DNA of 64,000 nucleotides from Phragmites australis (lineage: Eukaryota; Streptophyta; Magnoliopsida; Poales; Poaceae): positions 13,451,001 to 13,515,000 of the forward strand of contig NC_084925.1 in the NCBI RefSeq assembly GCF_958298935.1, read 5' to 3'. A program made the position numbers and the translations under genes. The first letter of the stretch is position 1, and every line of letters starts with the position of its first letter. Below are positions 45,561-58,532 of this stretch, piece after piece. The notes under the pieces are model-generated. The model was not told where the DNA came from. It worked only from the letters and a program-made list of their open reading frames with translations, and ran no database searches.

Positions 45561-46046
45561 GTAGGCACTGCGAGATCGCTCGCAGGAGTAATGATCTATG
45601 ATGATGGTAGCACAGGGCTTTTGGACATGCTTTCCAGCATCGTGCGGAACATTGGAGATCGTCGCAGATCTAGATGTCAGGTGTGATGGGATCAGGTCGC
45701 AGTAGAACCATGTTAGGACGGGTTCGCTGGCATCCTGGGTTGAGCGAGTGCGATCTGCAGCAGAGTTCTGATCAGATCAGCCGAGGATGCCAATTACGAT
45801 CGGCCGTGGAATCTGTGAGCGTGATATGGGTTCATCAAGCACCGGGATGCCAATAACCATCCGGCCATGGACGTGGGAATGTGGGAGAAACCGTCTAGTC
45901 AGATCCGTTTTTCCCGTCCTCTCGGCAGTTATGATCAGGACCATGCACAGGCTCAGCAAACCTTCATCAGCTCGGCTCGACTACATGGGAACAAGGATCC
46001 AGGACCAGGCTCAACCAAGCGTGCTCGGGGAGACATGATCAGCAAC
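45561..46046. other. Upstream flank of the FAR1-like pseudogene
   Basis: Holds a direct repeat: GGATGCCAATTACGATCGGCC at 45785 and GGATGCCAATAACCATCCGGCC at 45842. It may be the 5' UTR or promoter of the pseudogene, but no TATA box is clear. Confidence 0.4.
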
Positions 46047-46077
46047 CTGGCTATAGAGTATATTACTCCATAGCCAG
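46047..46077. repeat. Perfectly spaced 14-bp inverted repeat
   Basis: CTGGCTATAGAGTA and TACTCCATAGCCAG pair at 13 of 14 positions around a 3-base loop. It directly precedes the AT microsatellite. Confidence 0.8.
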
Positions 46078-46079
46078 CT

Positions 46080-46727
<648 letters not shown>

Positions 46728-46854
46728 TGAGTAAGGAATAGCAACTTGTATTCCATGTGGGCCATAGGCCAATACATATAATGTACAAGTGGCAATATGC
46801 AAAGAACCCCTTATAACATAGGGATATTACACAGAAGGTAATATATATCTAACA
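46728..46854 (-). repeat. 3' LTR of the short-LTR copia
   Basis: On the minus strand it starts TGTTAGATATATATTACC at 46854 after the polypurine tract. It matches the 5' LTR in AATATCCC.ATGTTATAAGGGG and ends near 46728. Confidence 0.7.
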
Positions 46855-47642
46855 CCCCCCTCAAACTAATGGGGGATCAACCACACTAAGTTTGAGGAGA
46901 TAGAACATGTGTTAAGCTGTACTTTGTGCATTTGTAAATAAATCAATTAACTAAAGCTCTGAACGAACATACTAAAAAGCAATAACCTCATCCTGTACAT
47001 GTGTCTGTGTATAAGAAGCATCAACACCAATATGCTTGGTGAGCTCATGCAACCGGATCTCGAGCAATACATGATAGCACATGTACTGCCAGACTAAAGA
47101 GGAGTATGTATTTACAAGAGACAAAACACTAAAATCCTCAAGTGACCATCATAATCAACTAAGCTCTATAGTTAACAACATCATGGCTCGCAACTCAACC
47201 TCTGCACTGGAACAAAAAATCATGGTCTGCTTTTTAGTCTTACAAGCAATAAGAGAGCCACCAAGGAAAACACATTAGGTAGAAAGAGACTAGCGATCAA
47301 AAGGATCACTAGCCCAAGTAGCGTCAAAATAAGCACAAAGATGTAAAGAGATGGAAAGTGGAAAGAAGAGACGACGAGAGATAGTCCCATGAAGATAGCG
47401 CAAAACATATAGAAGATGACTATAGTGAAGCTGAGTTAGAGCAGAAATGAACTAACTAATAATGTGCACTGCATGAGATATGTCAGGACCAGTGACACCA
47501 TGATAAATAATACTACCAACAAGATGATAGTAGCAGGTGGGATACACAAGTGGCTCACCATCAGTGGATTGAAGATCAAGGTTATGTTTCATAGGAGTCT
47601 GAACTGTGCGTTCATCAGTTAGAGAAGCAAGATCAAGAAATC
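46855..47642 (-). pseudogene. Copia RNase H and RT C-terminus
   Basis: The minus frames contain TDERTVQTPMKHNLDL, YYHLVGSIIYHGVTGPDIS, HYSHLLYVLRYLHGT, DATWASDPFDR, SLSTYCVFLGGSLIACKTKKQ and SSAEVELRAM, then HELTKHIGVDA and LIDLFT. These are the copia connection and RNase H blocks in the right order up to the polypurine tract. Several TAG/TGA codons and frame changes lie between them. Confidence 0.82.
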
Positions 47643-48690
47643 CTGAATATACTTCTCTTGGGACAAAACAAAACCCTCAGATGTAGAAGAAATTTCAATC
47701 CTGAGAAAGTAACAAAGAGTACCTAGATCGGACATACGAAACTGCTCATTGAGACAAACCTTGACAAAGGCAATATACTCAGAATCATCTCATGTAATGA
47801 TCATGTCATCAACATACAAGAGAAGAAGAGTCCGACCACAAGACGAAGTGTGAACAAAGAGTGTAGGACCACGAGCACTAGTAGAAAAACCAACAACAAT
47901 TATCACAAAAGAAAAACGCTCAAACCAGGCTCGAGGGATTTGCTTAAGACCAAAGATAGAGCGATAGAGATGATAAAATATGCCCTTAGGAATATAATAC
48001 CCTGATGGTGGATGCCTGTAGATCTCCTCACATAGCTCACCATTAAGAATGGTATTCTTGACATCAAGCGGAGATAGACCACTCTGAATATACTTCTCTT
48101 GGGACAAAACAAAACCCTCAGATGTAGAAGAAATTTCAATCCTGAGAAAGTAACACAGAGTACCTAGATCGGACATAGGAAACTGCTCATTGAGACAAGC
48201 CTTAACAAAGGCAATATACTCAGAATAATCTCCTGTAATGATCATGTCATCAACATACAAGAGAAGAAGAGTCTGACCACAAGACGAAGTGTGAACAAAG
48301 AGTGCAGGATCATGAGCACTAGTAGAAAAACCAACAACAATGATCACAAAAGAAAAACGCTCAAACCAAGCTCGAGGGGTTTGCTTAAGACCATAGATAA
48401 AGCGACAGAGACAATAAAATATGCCCTTAGGAATATAATACCCTGATGGTGGATGCATGTAGATCTCCTCACATAGATCACCATTAAGAATGGTATTCTT
48501 GACATCCAACGAGGAGATAGACCACTGGCGCACAGAGACAACAACAAGAAGAGTACGAACTATGGTCATGTGGGGCACCGGTGCAAAATTCTCATTATAA
48601 TCACGACCATGCTCTTGCTGGAAACCACATGCAACAAGAAGAGCCTTGTAGCGCTCAAGAGAACCATCAGAGCGGGTCTTAACGACCTAC
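47643..48690 (-). pseudogene. Copia reverse transcriptase with an internal tandem duplication
   Basis: The RT would copy the element RNA. From 48690 downward the frame reads TRSDGSLERYKALLVACGFQ and FAPVPHMTIVRTLL, then LDVKNTILNGDLCEEIY, GLKQTPRAWFERF, LLLLYVDDMIITGD and YFLRIEISSTSEGF. After IQSGLSP it returns to LDVKNTILNGELCEEIY, GLKQIPRAWFERF and a second YVDDMIIT, then a stop at 47792-47790. The repeat unit is 47643-48083 and 48084-48526 (441-443 bp), about 95% identical. Copia RTs have one YVDD box; two is abnormal. A cysteine replaces the usual Arg in LVARGF. Confidence 0.88.
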
Positions 48691-49510
48691 TTACACGTGA
48701 GAGGATGAACATGTGGGTGGGGGTGAAGAGGAACTAGATCCCATGTGCTGGTGCGCTCAAGAGCAGCAAGCTGCCATTCCTGATGAACACTAACATCACA
48801 ATAAGAACACGACTCGGCAGGAATAGCACTACCAAAGCCAAAAAGATTAGGAGGTTGAATCAAATGGCTATTACGAAGGGAATAGTGATGAGAAGATGGA
48901 GGAACTGAATCGCCGAAAAGAGATATCTCATCAAAAAAATGGCTTAGCAAGATGTGAGTAGGCATGGAAACGATTAGTGTGATGGAACAAAACAGGCTCA
49001 ACAATGCCAGAAGGAGGAGGATCTGGTGAGTGGGGGCCAAAGGCATTGGAAGTACCGAAGAAGGTGCAATAGGAAACAGAGCCAATGGTGCCCAGGGAAA
49101 AGAAGAAGAAATAATAATGGGTGGGGCAAGAAAGTGAGAAAAGATAATGGCTCAACTAAGGAAACTAAAGAAGTGGAAGGAGAGGTATGAGGATAGAAGG
49201 GATGATACTCATCAAAGGTAAGATCCCGAGAAATACATATCCAGCAAGAAACAGGGTCCCAACACCAATAACCCTCATGCTCAGCACTGTAGCCAAGAAA
49301 GACACACATAACAGATTGAGCAGTCAGTTTGGTACATTCACGAGGGGCAAGAAGAACATAATAAACACAGCCAAAAAGACGAAGACAAGAGTAGTTAGGA
49401 AGGCACCCACATAGACGCTAAAATGGAATCCCACTCTTGAAAGCAGAAGATGGTTGGATGTTAACCAAGTAGGTAACAGTGGAGACTACCTCAACCCAAA
49501 AATGAGGTGC
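48691..49510 (-). pseudogene. Copia integrase C-terminus and linker to RT
   Basis: VCVFLGYSAEHEGYWCWDP and SRDLTFDEYHPFYP (49310-49190) are the C-terminal integrase block of copia. They are followed by the proline/serine-rich linker and the RT N-terminus (EWQLAALERTSTWDLVPL, about 48790-48730). Frames shift at least twice. Confidence 0.78.
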
Positions 49511-49900
49511 GATCATAAGCGTGCGAGCTGCTCAAGAAGATGATGATGCTTGCGCTCATCAATGCTATTATGAGCATGGGCACCAGGACAAGAGAATTGA
49601 GACAACATACCCTGTTCAGCAAGAAAAGTATGAAGGTGTCCAAAATGAAATTGGTCAGTAGAATCATCTTGAAAAACACAAATAGGAGTGTCAAACAAAG
49701 TGTGAATCATAGTGGCAAAGCATTTGTATATAGATAACACCTCACTATGAGAAGACATGAAATAAATCCAAGTGTGGTGAGAGAAATCATCTATAAAGAT
49801 AATATAGTAGCTATGCCCCCCTTTCAAAGTGAAGGGAGCCGGACCCCAAACATCATAAAAAAGACGTTGAGACACTGACTCACTATGAGGATAAGGAAGT
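49511..49900 (-). pseudogene. Copia integrase core
   Basis: YDVWGPAPFTLKGGHSYY, IDDFSHHTWIYFM, CVFQDDSTDQFH and CPGAHAHNSIDERKHHH match the copia integrase core. Asp, Asp and Glu of the triad are all still present, although the surrounding SDSGGEY and NGVAER blocks are altered. Open from 49875 to 49513. Confidence 0.85.
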
Positions 49901-50600
49901 TGGATCTGTTTATCAAGCTTACAACCCTAACAATCTAAAGACACATCTCCTGAGATAGATCCTAGAAGGCCACGATGAACTAATGATGACAGATGCGACC
50001 CCCAGACATGACAAATATGATGATGCCGCAACTGAAAGGAGCCAATAGTCAAGGAAGCAGAAAGACCAGCGGTGGCAACGGAAGGAAGATGAAGCAAATC
50101 AAGCTTCCATAGAACCTGAGAATCATGGCACCGGAGCCAGTACAAACTAGAGCATTCGTGCGATGGTCCTGAACACAACAAGAGTTAGAATCTAGAATAA
50201 TACGACAATCATTATCAGTAAGCTAACCAACAGACTTGAGCTGCATGGTGAGTTGGGGAACATGAGCAACAAAAGGAACACTAAAAGAAAAGTGTAAAGT
50301 GTGCCCCGACCAGCAATAGAAAGAGAAGTATCATTAGCACTAACGACATGAAGAGGAGAAATAAGAGGATGAATTAAAGATAGACTGGAAGAATCATAAT
50401 TATATGAAAAGATATCCCTGAGTCAAGAATCCAAGGTGAGATAACTAACTGTGCAGAAGGTGGTCTCTTAGTACCAAAAGAGGAAGTAGCAGAACCAATA
50501 GAACTTGTCGGTGAAGAGGTGGAGGTAGCAACCGGGAAGCAAAACAACATCACAATCTCTTGATGAGTGTCAGTCAAAGAGATAGTTGAGGTAGTCAAGG
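49901..50600 (-). pseudogene. Copia protease and GAG-pre-integrase region
   Basis: SPWILDSGISFHI (about 50430-50390) holds the protease DSG triad. Downstream comes SANDTSLSIAGRGTL and an LTDN..VILDSD block, then the GAG-pre-integrase part with HDRRI..GSHL. Stops occur throughout. Confidence 0.72.
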
Positions 50601-51540
50601 AAGAAGCACCAGAGGGTCACCTAAGATGCTTCTTCTTCTGGTAGCAGTTCACCTCAATATGGCTCTCTTTGCTACAATAGGTGCAGAGAGGATGACCACC
50701 ACCACCTGAGGAGGTTGCAGAAGGCGAACGAGTCACACGAGGAGTAGGCAATAGTGCAGACGAAGACGTAGGCGCAACAAGCGGATGAGCAGCCAACATT
50801 GAGGGAAGTGGTAGCAATCCAAAACCACACATCTAAGTCTCCTTTGAACACAGCTCTGTAAGGGCCTCCACAAGCGTGACACAAGGATGACGTGCAAGCA
50901 GTCGAGCATGATGTTGCTCAAACTCGAGACAAAAATCCTTTTCAGCACGTAGATCCAAACATCACTTATAGGATCGGCAACCAGGAACACAAAGAGAATC
51001 CAACTAAAGCCACATTGTCGACATCTGAACATAGAAATATCAATAATGGAATCACCCTGCTAAAGAGACTACTCTTAGCAAACAACAGATAGGTAGAGTG
51101 CATCCCCAAAAGGCTCATAGTTCTGACAAAGATGAGTTAACATCTAAAAGGCGGTAGAGAACTCAATAATCTTAGAAGAAAAACTAGGCTCAACACTAGC
51201 AACCAGAATGGACACTGCACGAGCATTGTCATCCATCCATTGAGCACAATCAGACAACCGATCTCTGTACATCTCTAAGGCATCCTAGTAGGCGGAGATA
51301 GCCTTATTATAGGTAGCGGTGATGGATTTAGTATATGCTTTGTCTGCTTTGTCGGTAGAAGGCTGCATAGCCTCTGTCGAAAGAACATGAGAAGGCGGAC
51401 AAAGAATGTCGCTAGAGAGAACACCCCAAAGATGAAGCCCACTGATGTGAATGTGCATATGCTACGCAAAGTCCTGGCAGTGGGCACCATCAAAGATAAC
51501 CGAGCACTAAGGGACTAAAATAATGCTCGACGACATCTTC
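50601..51540 (-). pseudogene. Copia gag with zinc knuckle
   Basis: HMHIHISGLHLWGVLS (about 51475), YQDALEMYRDRLSDCAQWMDDNARAV, TAFQMLTHLCQNYEP and FGDALYLSVV match the gag of this copia group. The zinc knuckle CTYCSKESHIEVNC (50690-50650) keeps all four ligands. A stop after YLSVVC and others break the frame. Confidence 0.8.
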
Positions 51541-51990
51541 AAGAAGTGGCAATGACAAGAGTGCAAAAGAGTAGCGACAAGTAACGATGAGAACATAAAG
51601 AAAAGTAGCATCTACTATAATTTTTTTAGGAAGTGTCTCTGTTACAGGTGAGATAGATCAGCATGACCACGTACAATGGGTATATGAGAGCGGAACGGCA
51701 GATTAGGCTGGTGAGGCGGATGTAGCCAGTGGAGGTGGTGGTAAACTAGACAGGGAGTTGGCGTCAACAACCTATCCAAGCAGAAGGGAGATGAACCAAC
51801 TTGATCCAACAGCGACCAGCGAGGAGGTGAGGCAGGTGGGACAACACGTGGTGTGCAACGACGACCTGCAGGCAGACAGGCAAGGCGGTGCGCAGTGGGA
51901 GAAGAGGCAGATCCAATGGGGGAGGGCCAGATCCGACTGGGAACAGCGGAGAGGCTAGCTCGGGACGACTTTCCACATCCCTAAAAAATC
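51541..51990 (-). other. Copia leader between primer site and gag
   Basis: Non-coding 5' leader of the minus-strand element. The open frames on both strands of 51760-52006 have no similarity I recognise. Confidence 0.5.
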
Positions 51991-51993
51991 CTA

Positions 51994-52005
51994 GCTCTAA
52001 TACCA
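51994..52005 (-). other. Primer-binding site of the short-LTR copia
   Basis: TGGTATTAGAGC on the minus strand directly after the 5' LTR, one base different from the usual tRNA-Met primer site. Confidence 0.8.
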
Positions 52006-52110
52006 TGTTAGGAATATTAACTCATATTCCATGGAGGCCATAGACTAGTATATATACATGTACAAGTGTTAATATACAAAGAACCCCTTATAACACAGGG
52101 ATATTACACA
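52006..52110 (-). repeat. 5' LTR of the short-LTR copia, possibly truncated
   Basis: Minus-strand TGTGTAATATCCC ... TTCCTAACA. It matches the 3' LTR over about 105 bp. The first ~20 bp seen in the 3' LTR are not found beyond 52110. Confidence 0.75.
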
Positions 52111-52601
52111 TATGGCATTTGTTCGGACCAAACCAATTAGTGGAATCACTAAAAATACACTGAATTTCAAATTTCAAACAATCAATTGAACCTCATCTAC
52201 ACATATTTGCTATGTTTTCCAACATGTCCACACTTATACTATATCCTCTACGAATTCTTTAGCCGCTGCTACATTTTCATTTTGTTACATCAACTATCGA
52301 TCCTTTTTCTAAAAATGTTTTTTTCTTATTCTATTGTATTATTGCTAGTTCAATCTATTTATTGATGAGAATTCTAAAGTATTTGCTACTGACAGCAAAT
52401 GGAGCTCTTGTCCAATCTTCATCTTTCTTCTGACAGTTCAAAGTGGTAAAATAGTTTTGCTCAAGCATCCTATTGAACCTTTTAAGCTTTTTCCTTTTCA
52501 GTGTACACATGCTTATTCTGTTATTATATCACATGATTAATTGTAAATTTAAAATATGCCCAACATTACATGCTTTTGAAAGAGAATTATCTTTTGTGAT
52601 G
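52111..52601. other. AT-rich low-copy sequence, nothing recognised
   Basis: No coding or repeat signal identified by eye. Confidence 0.4.
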
Positions 52602-54270
52602 AACAACAGCAACAACATCATTTATCCAAGGCAAGTTGGAATAGGCTAGAGATGAAACCCAAAAGATCCAACTAAGAAGATGATGTGAAAACAATAAAGA
52701 TAATAAAGGTACTAGTAATAGTAACAAAATAAATGTAATAATGCTATAAGGAGACTGATGCATAAGTTATGATTCTGGCACGTGGATTGCTACCTTCCAC
52801 GTGCTTCATCCATTGATAATTCTTTGGGGATATTCCATTCCTTCAAGTGTCTCTTTATAGATTCCTCATATGTTAGGTTTGGTCGACCTCTGTCTCTCTT
52901 CGTATTATCAGCACACCTCAGTATCTCGCTATGCACAGGTGACTCTGGAGGCCTCCGTTGGATATGTCCAAACCATCTCAACCAGTGTTGGACAAGTTTT
53001 TCTTCAATTGACGCTACATCTACCCTATCTCGTATATCATTATTTCGGATCCGATCATTTCTTGTATGGCCATAAATCCATCATCACATACACATCTTTG
53101 CTACATTTAATTATTGGATATATCGCCTTTTAATTGGCCAACATTCAGCGTCTTACAACATCACAGGTCAAATCGTCATCCTATAGAACTTATCTTTTAG
53201 CTTTTGTGGCACCTTCTTGTCACAAAGGATGCCAGAAACTTGGTGCCATTTCGTCTATCGACTTTGATTCTATGACTAGCATCTTCATCGATATCACCAT
53301 CCATATGTAGCATGGATCAAAAATATCGAAAGGTGTTCTTCTTGGTAACCACCTCTCCACCAAGACTAACATCTTCTCGCTTATGCCTAGTAGCACCGAA
53401 ATAGCACTTCATATACTCAGTTTGGTCCTACTAAGTCTAAAACCTTTGGATTCTAAAGTATATCTCCACAATTCCAATTCCCTATTAACTCCTATCCTAC
53501 TCTTATCAACTAGCACCACGCCGTCAGCAAAGAGCATACACCAAGGGATATCTCCTTGAATGTCCCTTGTGACCTCATCCATCACCAAAGCAAATAAATA
53601 AGGGATCAAAGCTAACCCTTGATATAGTCCTATTTTAAGCGAAAAGCCATTGGTGACACCTTCACTTGTCTGAACACTTGTCAAAACATTACTATACATA
53701 TCCTTGATGAGGGTAATGTACTTTGTTGGGACTTTGTGTTTCTCCAAGGCCCACAACATGACATTTCTCGGTATTTTTCATAAGCCTTCTCCAAGTCAAT
53801 GAATATCATGTGCATGTCCTTCTTTTGTTCCTTATATCTCTCCATAAGTTGTCTTATCAAGAAAATCGCTTCCATGGTTGACTTCTCAGACATGAAACCA
53901 AATTGGTTTTTGGTAATGCCCATCATTCTTCTTAGGCGATGTTCAATAACTCTCTCCCATAGCTTCATTGTAAGGCTCATCAACTTAATTCCACGGTAAC
54001 TAGTACAACTTTGAATATCTCCCTTATTCTTAAATATTTTGATACTAATATAACTCTTCTCCATTCTTTAGGCATCTTGTTTGACCCAAAAATTAGGTTG
54101 AAGAGCTTAGTTATCTATGCTATCACTATGTCTCTAAGATATCTCCACACCTAAATTGGGATACTATCAGGGCCTATCGCATTGCCTCCTTTCATCCTTT
54201 TATGACCAAGTAGCAAGTTATTATCAATAGAGGTGAGGAAAGCAGAATTTCCCTTGATTTGCATGCTTTC
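52602..54270 (-). pseudogene. Plant LINE (non-LTR retrotransposon) reverse transcriptase remnant
   Basis: From 54270 downward the frames read GPDSIPI.VWRYLRDI, PKEWRR, IFKNKGDIQSCTSYRGIKLM (about 54020), WERVIEHRLRRMMG, KNQFGFM, MHMIFIDLEKAYEK and KYITLIKDMYSNV. GLYQGLALIPYLFALVMDEV, MLFADGVVLVDKS and GFRLSRTK follow, then RWFGHIQRRPPESPV near the end. These are the ordered RT blocks of plant RTE-like LINEs. The active-site FADD is FADG. Frames change at about 53700 and beyond 53400. The 3' end near 52602 is GTT-rich (TTGTTGCTGTTGTT). The 5' half with the endonuclease is absent, as usual for truncated LINEs. Confidence 0.85.
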
Positions 54271-55300
54271 GGTAAATAATCATTACACTAGACACACCTC
54301 CTCGAGATAAATAGTCGCACTTGGATGATTTGATGCACTTATCAATAGTCACACTAGAGATAATGTTTTGATGCATGTGCTGAAATTTAGCTATCTGGTA
54401 GTTCTAGAAAACCATGTGCCTATTATATGCTTCATCTATTAGATAGGCCAGAGAGGTAAACACACAAGCTTGATATGAACAGTGGATATCCATAGGTAAC
54501 AAGCTTTCTCTGAGGCATTGTACCTTGTTGTTGGCTCTTTGTCAGTTTATTGGTCAGTGATGTTATATGTAATAATGAAAAACTGCTGTTTTTTAACTTT
54601 GAATGTTAGGAATTTCTGTTTGATCAGCATGTTGCATCAAAGTCTAAGTGATATTTTGTTATGGACCATGTAATTTACAGGTTTCATGGTTATAAGCATA
54701 GTTTTGCATATATTTTTTAATGGTAAATCCAAATTTTTCAGGCGAAAGGTTATGTTCCTTGTTTTCATAGAAATGTGTTTGGACACACAAATATAAGTTG
54801 AGTCATCTGATATAATGAACTCATGACGGTTGTTTGTGGCTGTTGCAGGTATCCATGCATTGTCTTGAGCTCCTCCAAAGTACATGCAACTGAATGGCAG
54901 ATCCAACAAACAAGGTGATATTTGTGTTACTTCTGTTTATGCTCATACTTATCCTTTGAGAGTTTATGTGTAAGTCAATTCCACAGTGCATCACAGTTGC
55001 TATTGATTAATAGAGTGAAACAATTTTTTTATAAATGCTGTTTTACGATATATGCTTTCCTGTTTACCAATTGCTTAGAGCAATACTAGGTACTAAGTGG
55101 ACTGAAAAAAAGTTGAACCATGAGCTTGCTTTATTGACATCTATTTCTAGTTGTTAACTGCCACCGAAATGTATATGATGCACTCTTGTGCTTGTGTATT
55201 ATTACTTCTCCTACCACTTTGCAGGTAGATGCTTACTACAATTAAAAAAAACATATAACTAGATCGCCTTGTTACAACGTTCTTTTTCAGCTCACATGGA
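54271..55300. other. Low-copy sequence, nothing recognised
   Basis: Intron-like AT-rich sequence with scattered TGCAGGT-type splice-like words (for example 54844) but no convincing exon. Confidence 0.4.
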
Positions 55301-55316
55301 CCATATAATCATTTGC

Positions 55317-55390
55317 GGCCTGTTTATTTTGCAGTCCTTCATATGCAGCTTTTTATTTTGTAGTCCTTCATATGCAGCCTTTTAACTACA
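55317..55390 (+). repeat. 32-bp tandem duplication
   Basis: TTTTGCAGTCCTTCATATGC and TTTTGTAGTCCTTCATATGC recur 32 bp apart with their flanks. A second direct repeat (GATCCA.TCTACACAAAGCT at 55545 and 55796) lies just downstream. Confidence 0.7.
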
Positions 55391-56440
55391 CTAGAAAAGT
55401 TGCACGCCATTAGCATGCAATATTGACCCTGTTGCTTAAATAGATATATAAGAGCTTGAATTTACACTTGCATACAACATGCCGTCAAACACTACCACAG
55501 CCAAAAGATCAAGTCTACACAAGGCTACAAAAGTGATATGGTAGATCCAGTCTACACAAAGCTGAGCATCGATAAGATCTCCACACTAAACATATACCAA
55601 AAAAGAACACAAAAAGAAAAAAATCAATTTTAGCCTATAAAGTTCTGTATAATGAGTTGGCCCCATGCATTTTTGTCTTACCAATATTCTAGTCCTCATC
55701 GACATATACCAAATTCAATTCACTAACCACTCTGTCTAAAGAAATTCGATTAATATACAAAGAGATCTTTTGTCTGCCACAGAAGTGATGTGTTAGATCC
55801 AATCTACACAAAGCTAAGTTGCGACAGATAGCTGCTTTCAGCAAAATCATGGAGACTCCTATGAAACCGGCCTCTTTCGTTGTCAGTGCTGCTTGTTCCT
55901 TCATTCACCATTTTTCTACAAGCATTAGAATCCTGCAAGCAAAGCAAATACTTAAAACACACAGGATTGAACATACTTTTGCATCAAAATGTTATGAACA
56001 TGTGATGCACATAAACCTGTAGAAGTTTAAGCATTTGCTGATTCATGTCCTGGCACATTGCCTATGGCAAAGACAAGCATCAGCATCACATACCCTTGCA
56101 ATTGCTCCGCCACCGCCTATAGTGCTCCTCCTCCGGCGTGGTCAGAACAGATCAGAATAAAGCAGAAGATCTCCTCAGGTAGACTTGACCATAACAATAC
56201 TGCTAGACTCGGTCAAAATTCATTGACACGACAGGATTATCAGAACGCATCTTGTGATTAAAACGTACTCCATTTAAAATATGCACAACATCAGACATAA
56301 AACGGGAATATTGGATTAGATTAGAAATTCTTAATAGGAGACAACTTTTTTTTTTAAAGGAAAAAAAGGAATTGATGGTAATGAGAAGGAAGGAACCACC
56401 TCTGATTGAAGCCACACAACCACCGTAGAGCAGCATCTAG
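55391..56440. other. Low-copy sequence, nothing recognised
   Basis: Short open frames on both strands show no known motif. An A/T-homopolymer stretch lies at 56346-56371. Confidence 0.4.
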
Positions 56441-56970
56441 CGGAGCCCTTTGTTCACAGCACTACGACGGCCACCTCCCCACAGCATCACGGCTCAAAGA
56501 CTGGAGCTCCGTTGCTCGGAGCTGCATGGCTACCGCCTCTCCATGTGCCGGGTGAGGAAGAGGCCAACGACTGGGCCAAGAGCAACGAGAGGGAGACGAT
56601 GACGAGGGGGGGGGGGAGAGGACCATGCGAGGACCGATCCGGCGGCGGCGTGTCGTGGGAGGACGGGGTGGGCGGCACGGAGGCGGCGACATGTCGAGTC
56701 GCGTGTATGCGCGGAGGCAGCATGGAGGTCGTAGGCGGGGACGGAGCCTACGGATGCCACGAGGAGAAGGCACAAGATCAGGGAAGATTGGTGGACGGAG
56801 GAAGAAGCGGCCGAGCAAGCGGAGAAGATACTTGATGCCACGAAGCCAGTGAGACGCTGCAGGGCACACACACCATATCGGACGATGCTAACCTGCTCCA
56901 CCTAATCGGACGGCTCGGAATCAATAGCCAACGTGGATAGCCTGGGAGGCCGAGAATACGATGAGTTTGA
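56441..56970. other. GC-rich island with open frames on both strands
   Basis: Rich in CGG and CCG words and with a G run at 56606-56616. Up to 135 codons are open on the minus strand (Arg/Pro/Ser-rich) and 107 on the plus strand; neither resembles a known protein. It could be a decayed first exon or a promoter island of the low-copy segment. Confidence 0.35.
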
Positions 56971-58532
56971 GACTAGTAAGAGATTAGCATTGTAAGAACA
57001 GAGGGTAGCTGCGTGAGCGCTCATGCTCTGTTGCTTATGACATTTACCCCTTTTTGATCTAACTGTTTCTCCAACGTGCAGGTATTTTGGTAATTAAGAT
57101 GTTCCATACTGTATAATTTTGCCTTTCGAAGGTGCTTATGTACAACCAAATCAATTTTTTTTGTTCTTTATAGACTGCTGAACCTTATGACTTTGCTAAA
57201 GAAACAAGCTGAATCGTTAAGAGCTTAAGATCGGGACAGCATACAAAATTTCATTTGTTTTTGCCCAGAAAATAAATTTGGTGATCAAGATAGCAATGCA
57301 TTTGCAGACAGCCGGTGAATTTGTTAGCTACAGCTGAATTCAATTGTTGTGAGTATGAATAATTTTTTTTCAATGACAGTTTAATTAAGGAATAAGTTAA
57401 ATTTCTTTACCTGAACTTTTATCAGTATATATGGTATTGCAATAAAATGTACAAAGCCATTGGCACGCCATCAGCTGGGAGGGGCAATCCTTGATGCGTA
57501 CGTGAGTGTTTTGGTCTACTGATAATTGCTTTGTACATTGAAGTTTGAAGGTGATGGAAATTTCTTAGTTTTCGTTTGGTTTATATCCGCTGAAATACAC
57601 TGAGACGATGTTAAAAAAAGGAAGAAAAGGCTCGACAAAATCCTTATAGTGTCACACCATTTCCTTAGATTAACAATGAAGCACATCAAACCGAAATTCT
57701 TCTGCGATGCTCCTCAAATAAAACCTATTATTATGCTATATTGAGCATTTAACTTTATGCTTGTTGCAATTGAAGTGATTGAAGATTTGCAATTGCAGCT
57801 GGTACTGTGCTTATGTTTTTCTCTTAGTCAGATTTTTTCTCACATATAATGCAAAATCTAGCTGCCAGTGTGCTTGTCTGCGATGGTCCAGATTCTTTGG
57901 CATTATATTTTAGAGCCACAATCTGTTTATTAAGTGACCACATGCATTTTTTTAATTAGTTTCTATCCTCTTGCAGGACTTACAGGGCCATAATGTTGTG
58001 TTTTCTTGCGAAGTAGGAAGCAAGGCTGATGAAGATGCTTCTTGGTGAGTAGTGCGACTGATTTGTAGGATTAGCTTGTACAATATCCTGATTGTACAAC
58101 TTGCCTTCTGTATTTTTGATAGCCATAGCTCTGCAATCTTTCTACTTCAGCTGCAATCTTTCTACTTCGGCTGCTGGTCATCGTATGTGTGTATGCCTAT
58201 ATGATGGGAACAATGGCATGCTGTGCTTATATAGCCACATGCAGCAGCTAGAGAAGTCTTTTGGTTTACTATTTATGTAATGTTTTGTTAGGCAAGTGCC
58301 ATCAACCAGAATCGCTACACGGGTTCTGTTATTGCCCCTTTTGTTACACAGTGCGCGTCGGGTTCGTACCTCTGCTTAGCCTGTGAAACCGTAGATCCGT
58401 TGGGTAGACTGTATTGCGGCTTAGGTTACATGTACCCCATTTGTTTTCATGTATCTGTTTTCCTTTTTTATCTTCATGCATTTGCGCAGAGAATTCTAAA
58501 CTTCCATTTGGTTGGTTTCAGGTCCAAGCTAC
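56971..58532 (+). other. Low-copy sequence with one exon-like block
   Basis: 57977-58044 (68 nt) follows CTCTTGCAG and precedes GTGAGTAG. It reads DLQGHNVVFSCEVGSKADED and may be an exon of an unrecognised plus-strand gene. A tandem duplication CTGCAATCTTTCTACTTC(A/G)G lies near 58130-58171. Nothing else recognised. Confidence 0.3.

Larger units (their letters stand above)
46728..52110 (-). mobile_element. Ty1/copia element with very short LTRs (Retrofit/Hopscotch-like), decayed
   Basis: About 105-127-bp LTRs flank a minus-strand gag, protease, integrase, RT, RNase H order, which is diagnostic of copia. A tRNA-Met primer site (TGGTATTAGAGC) follows the 5' LTR at 52005. A G-rich tract (TTGAGGGGGG, about 46865-46855) precedes the 3' LTR. 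All domains are present but carry many stops and frameshifts. The RT contains a tandem duplication. No clean target-site duplication is left. Confidence 0.88.

Noticed and set aside
56462..56901. Arg/Pro-rich frames of 107-135 codons on both strands
   Set aside because: Simultaneously open on both strands in a GC-rich island, no known motif; kept only as a GC-rich region.
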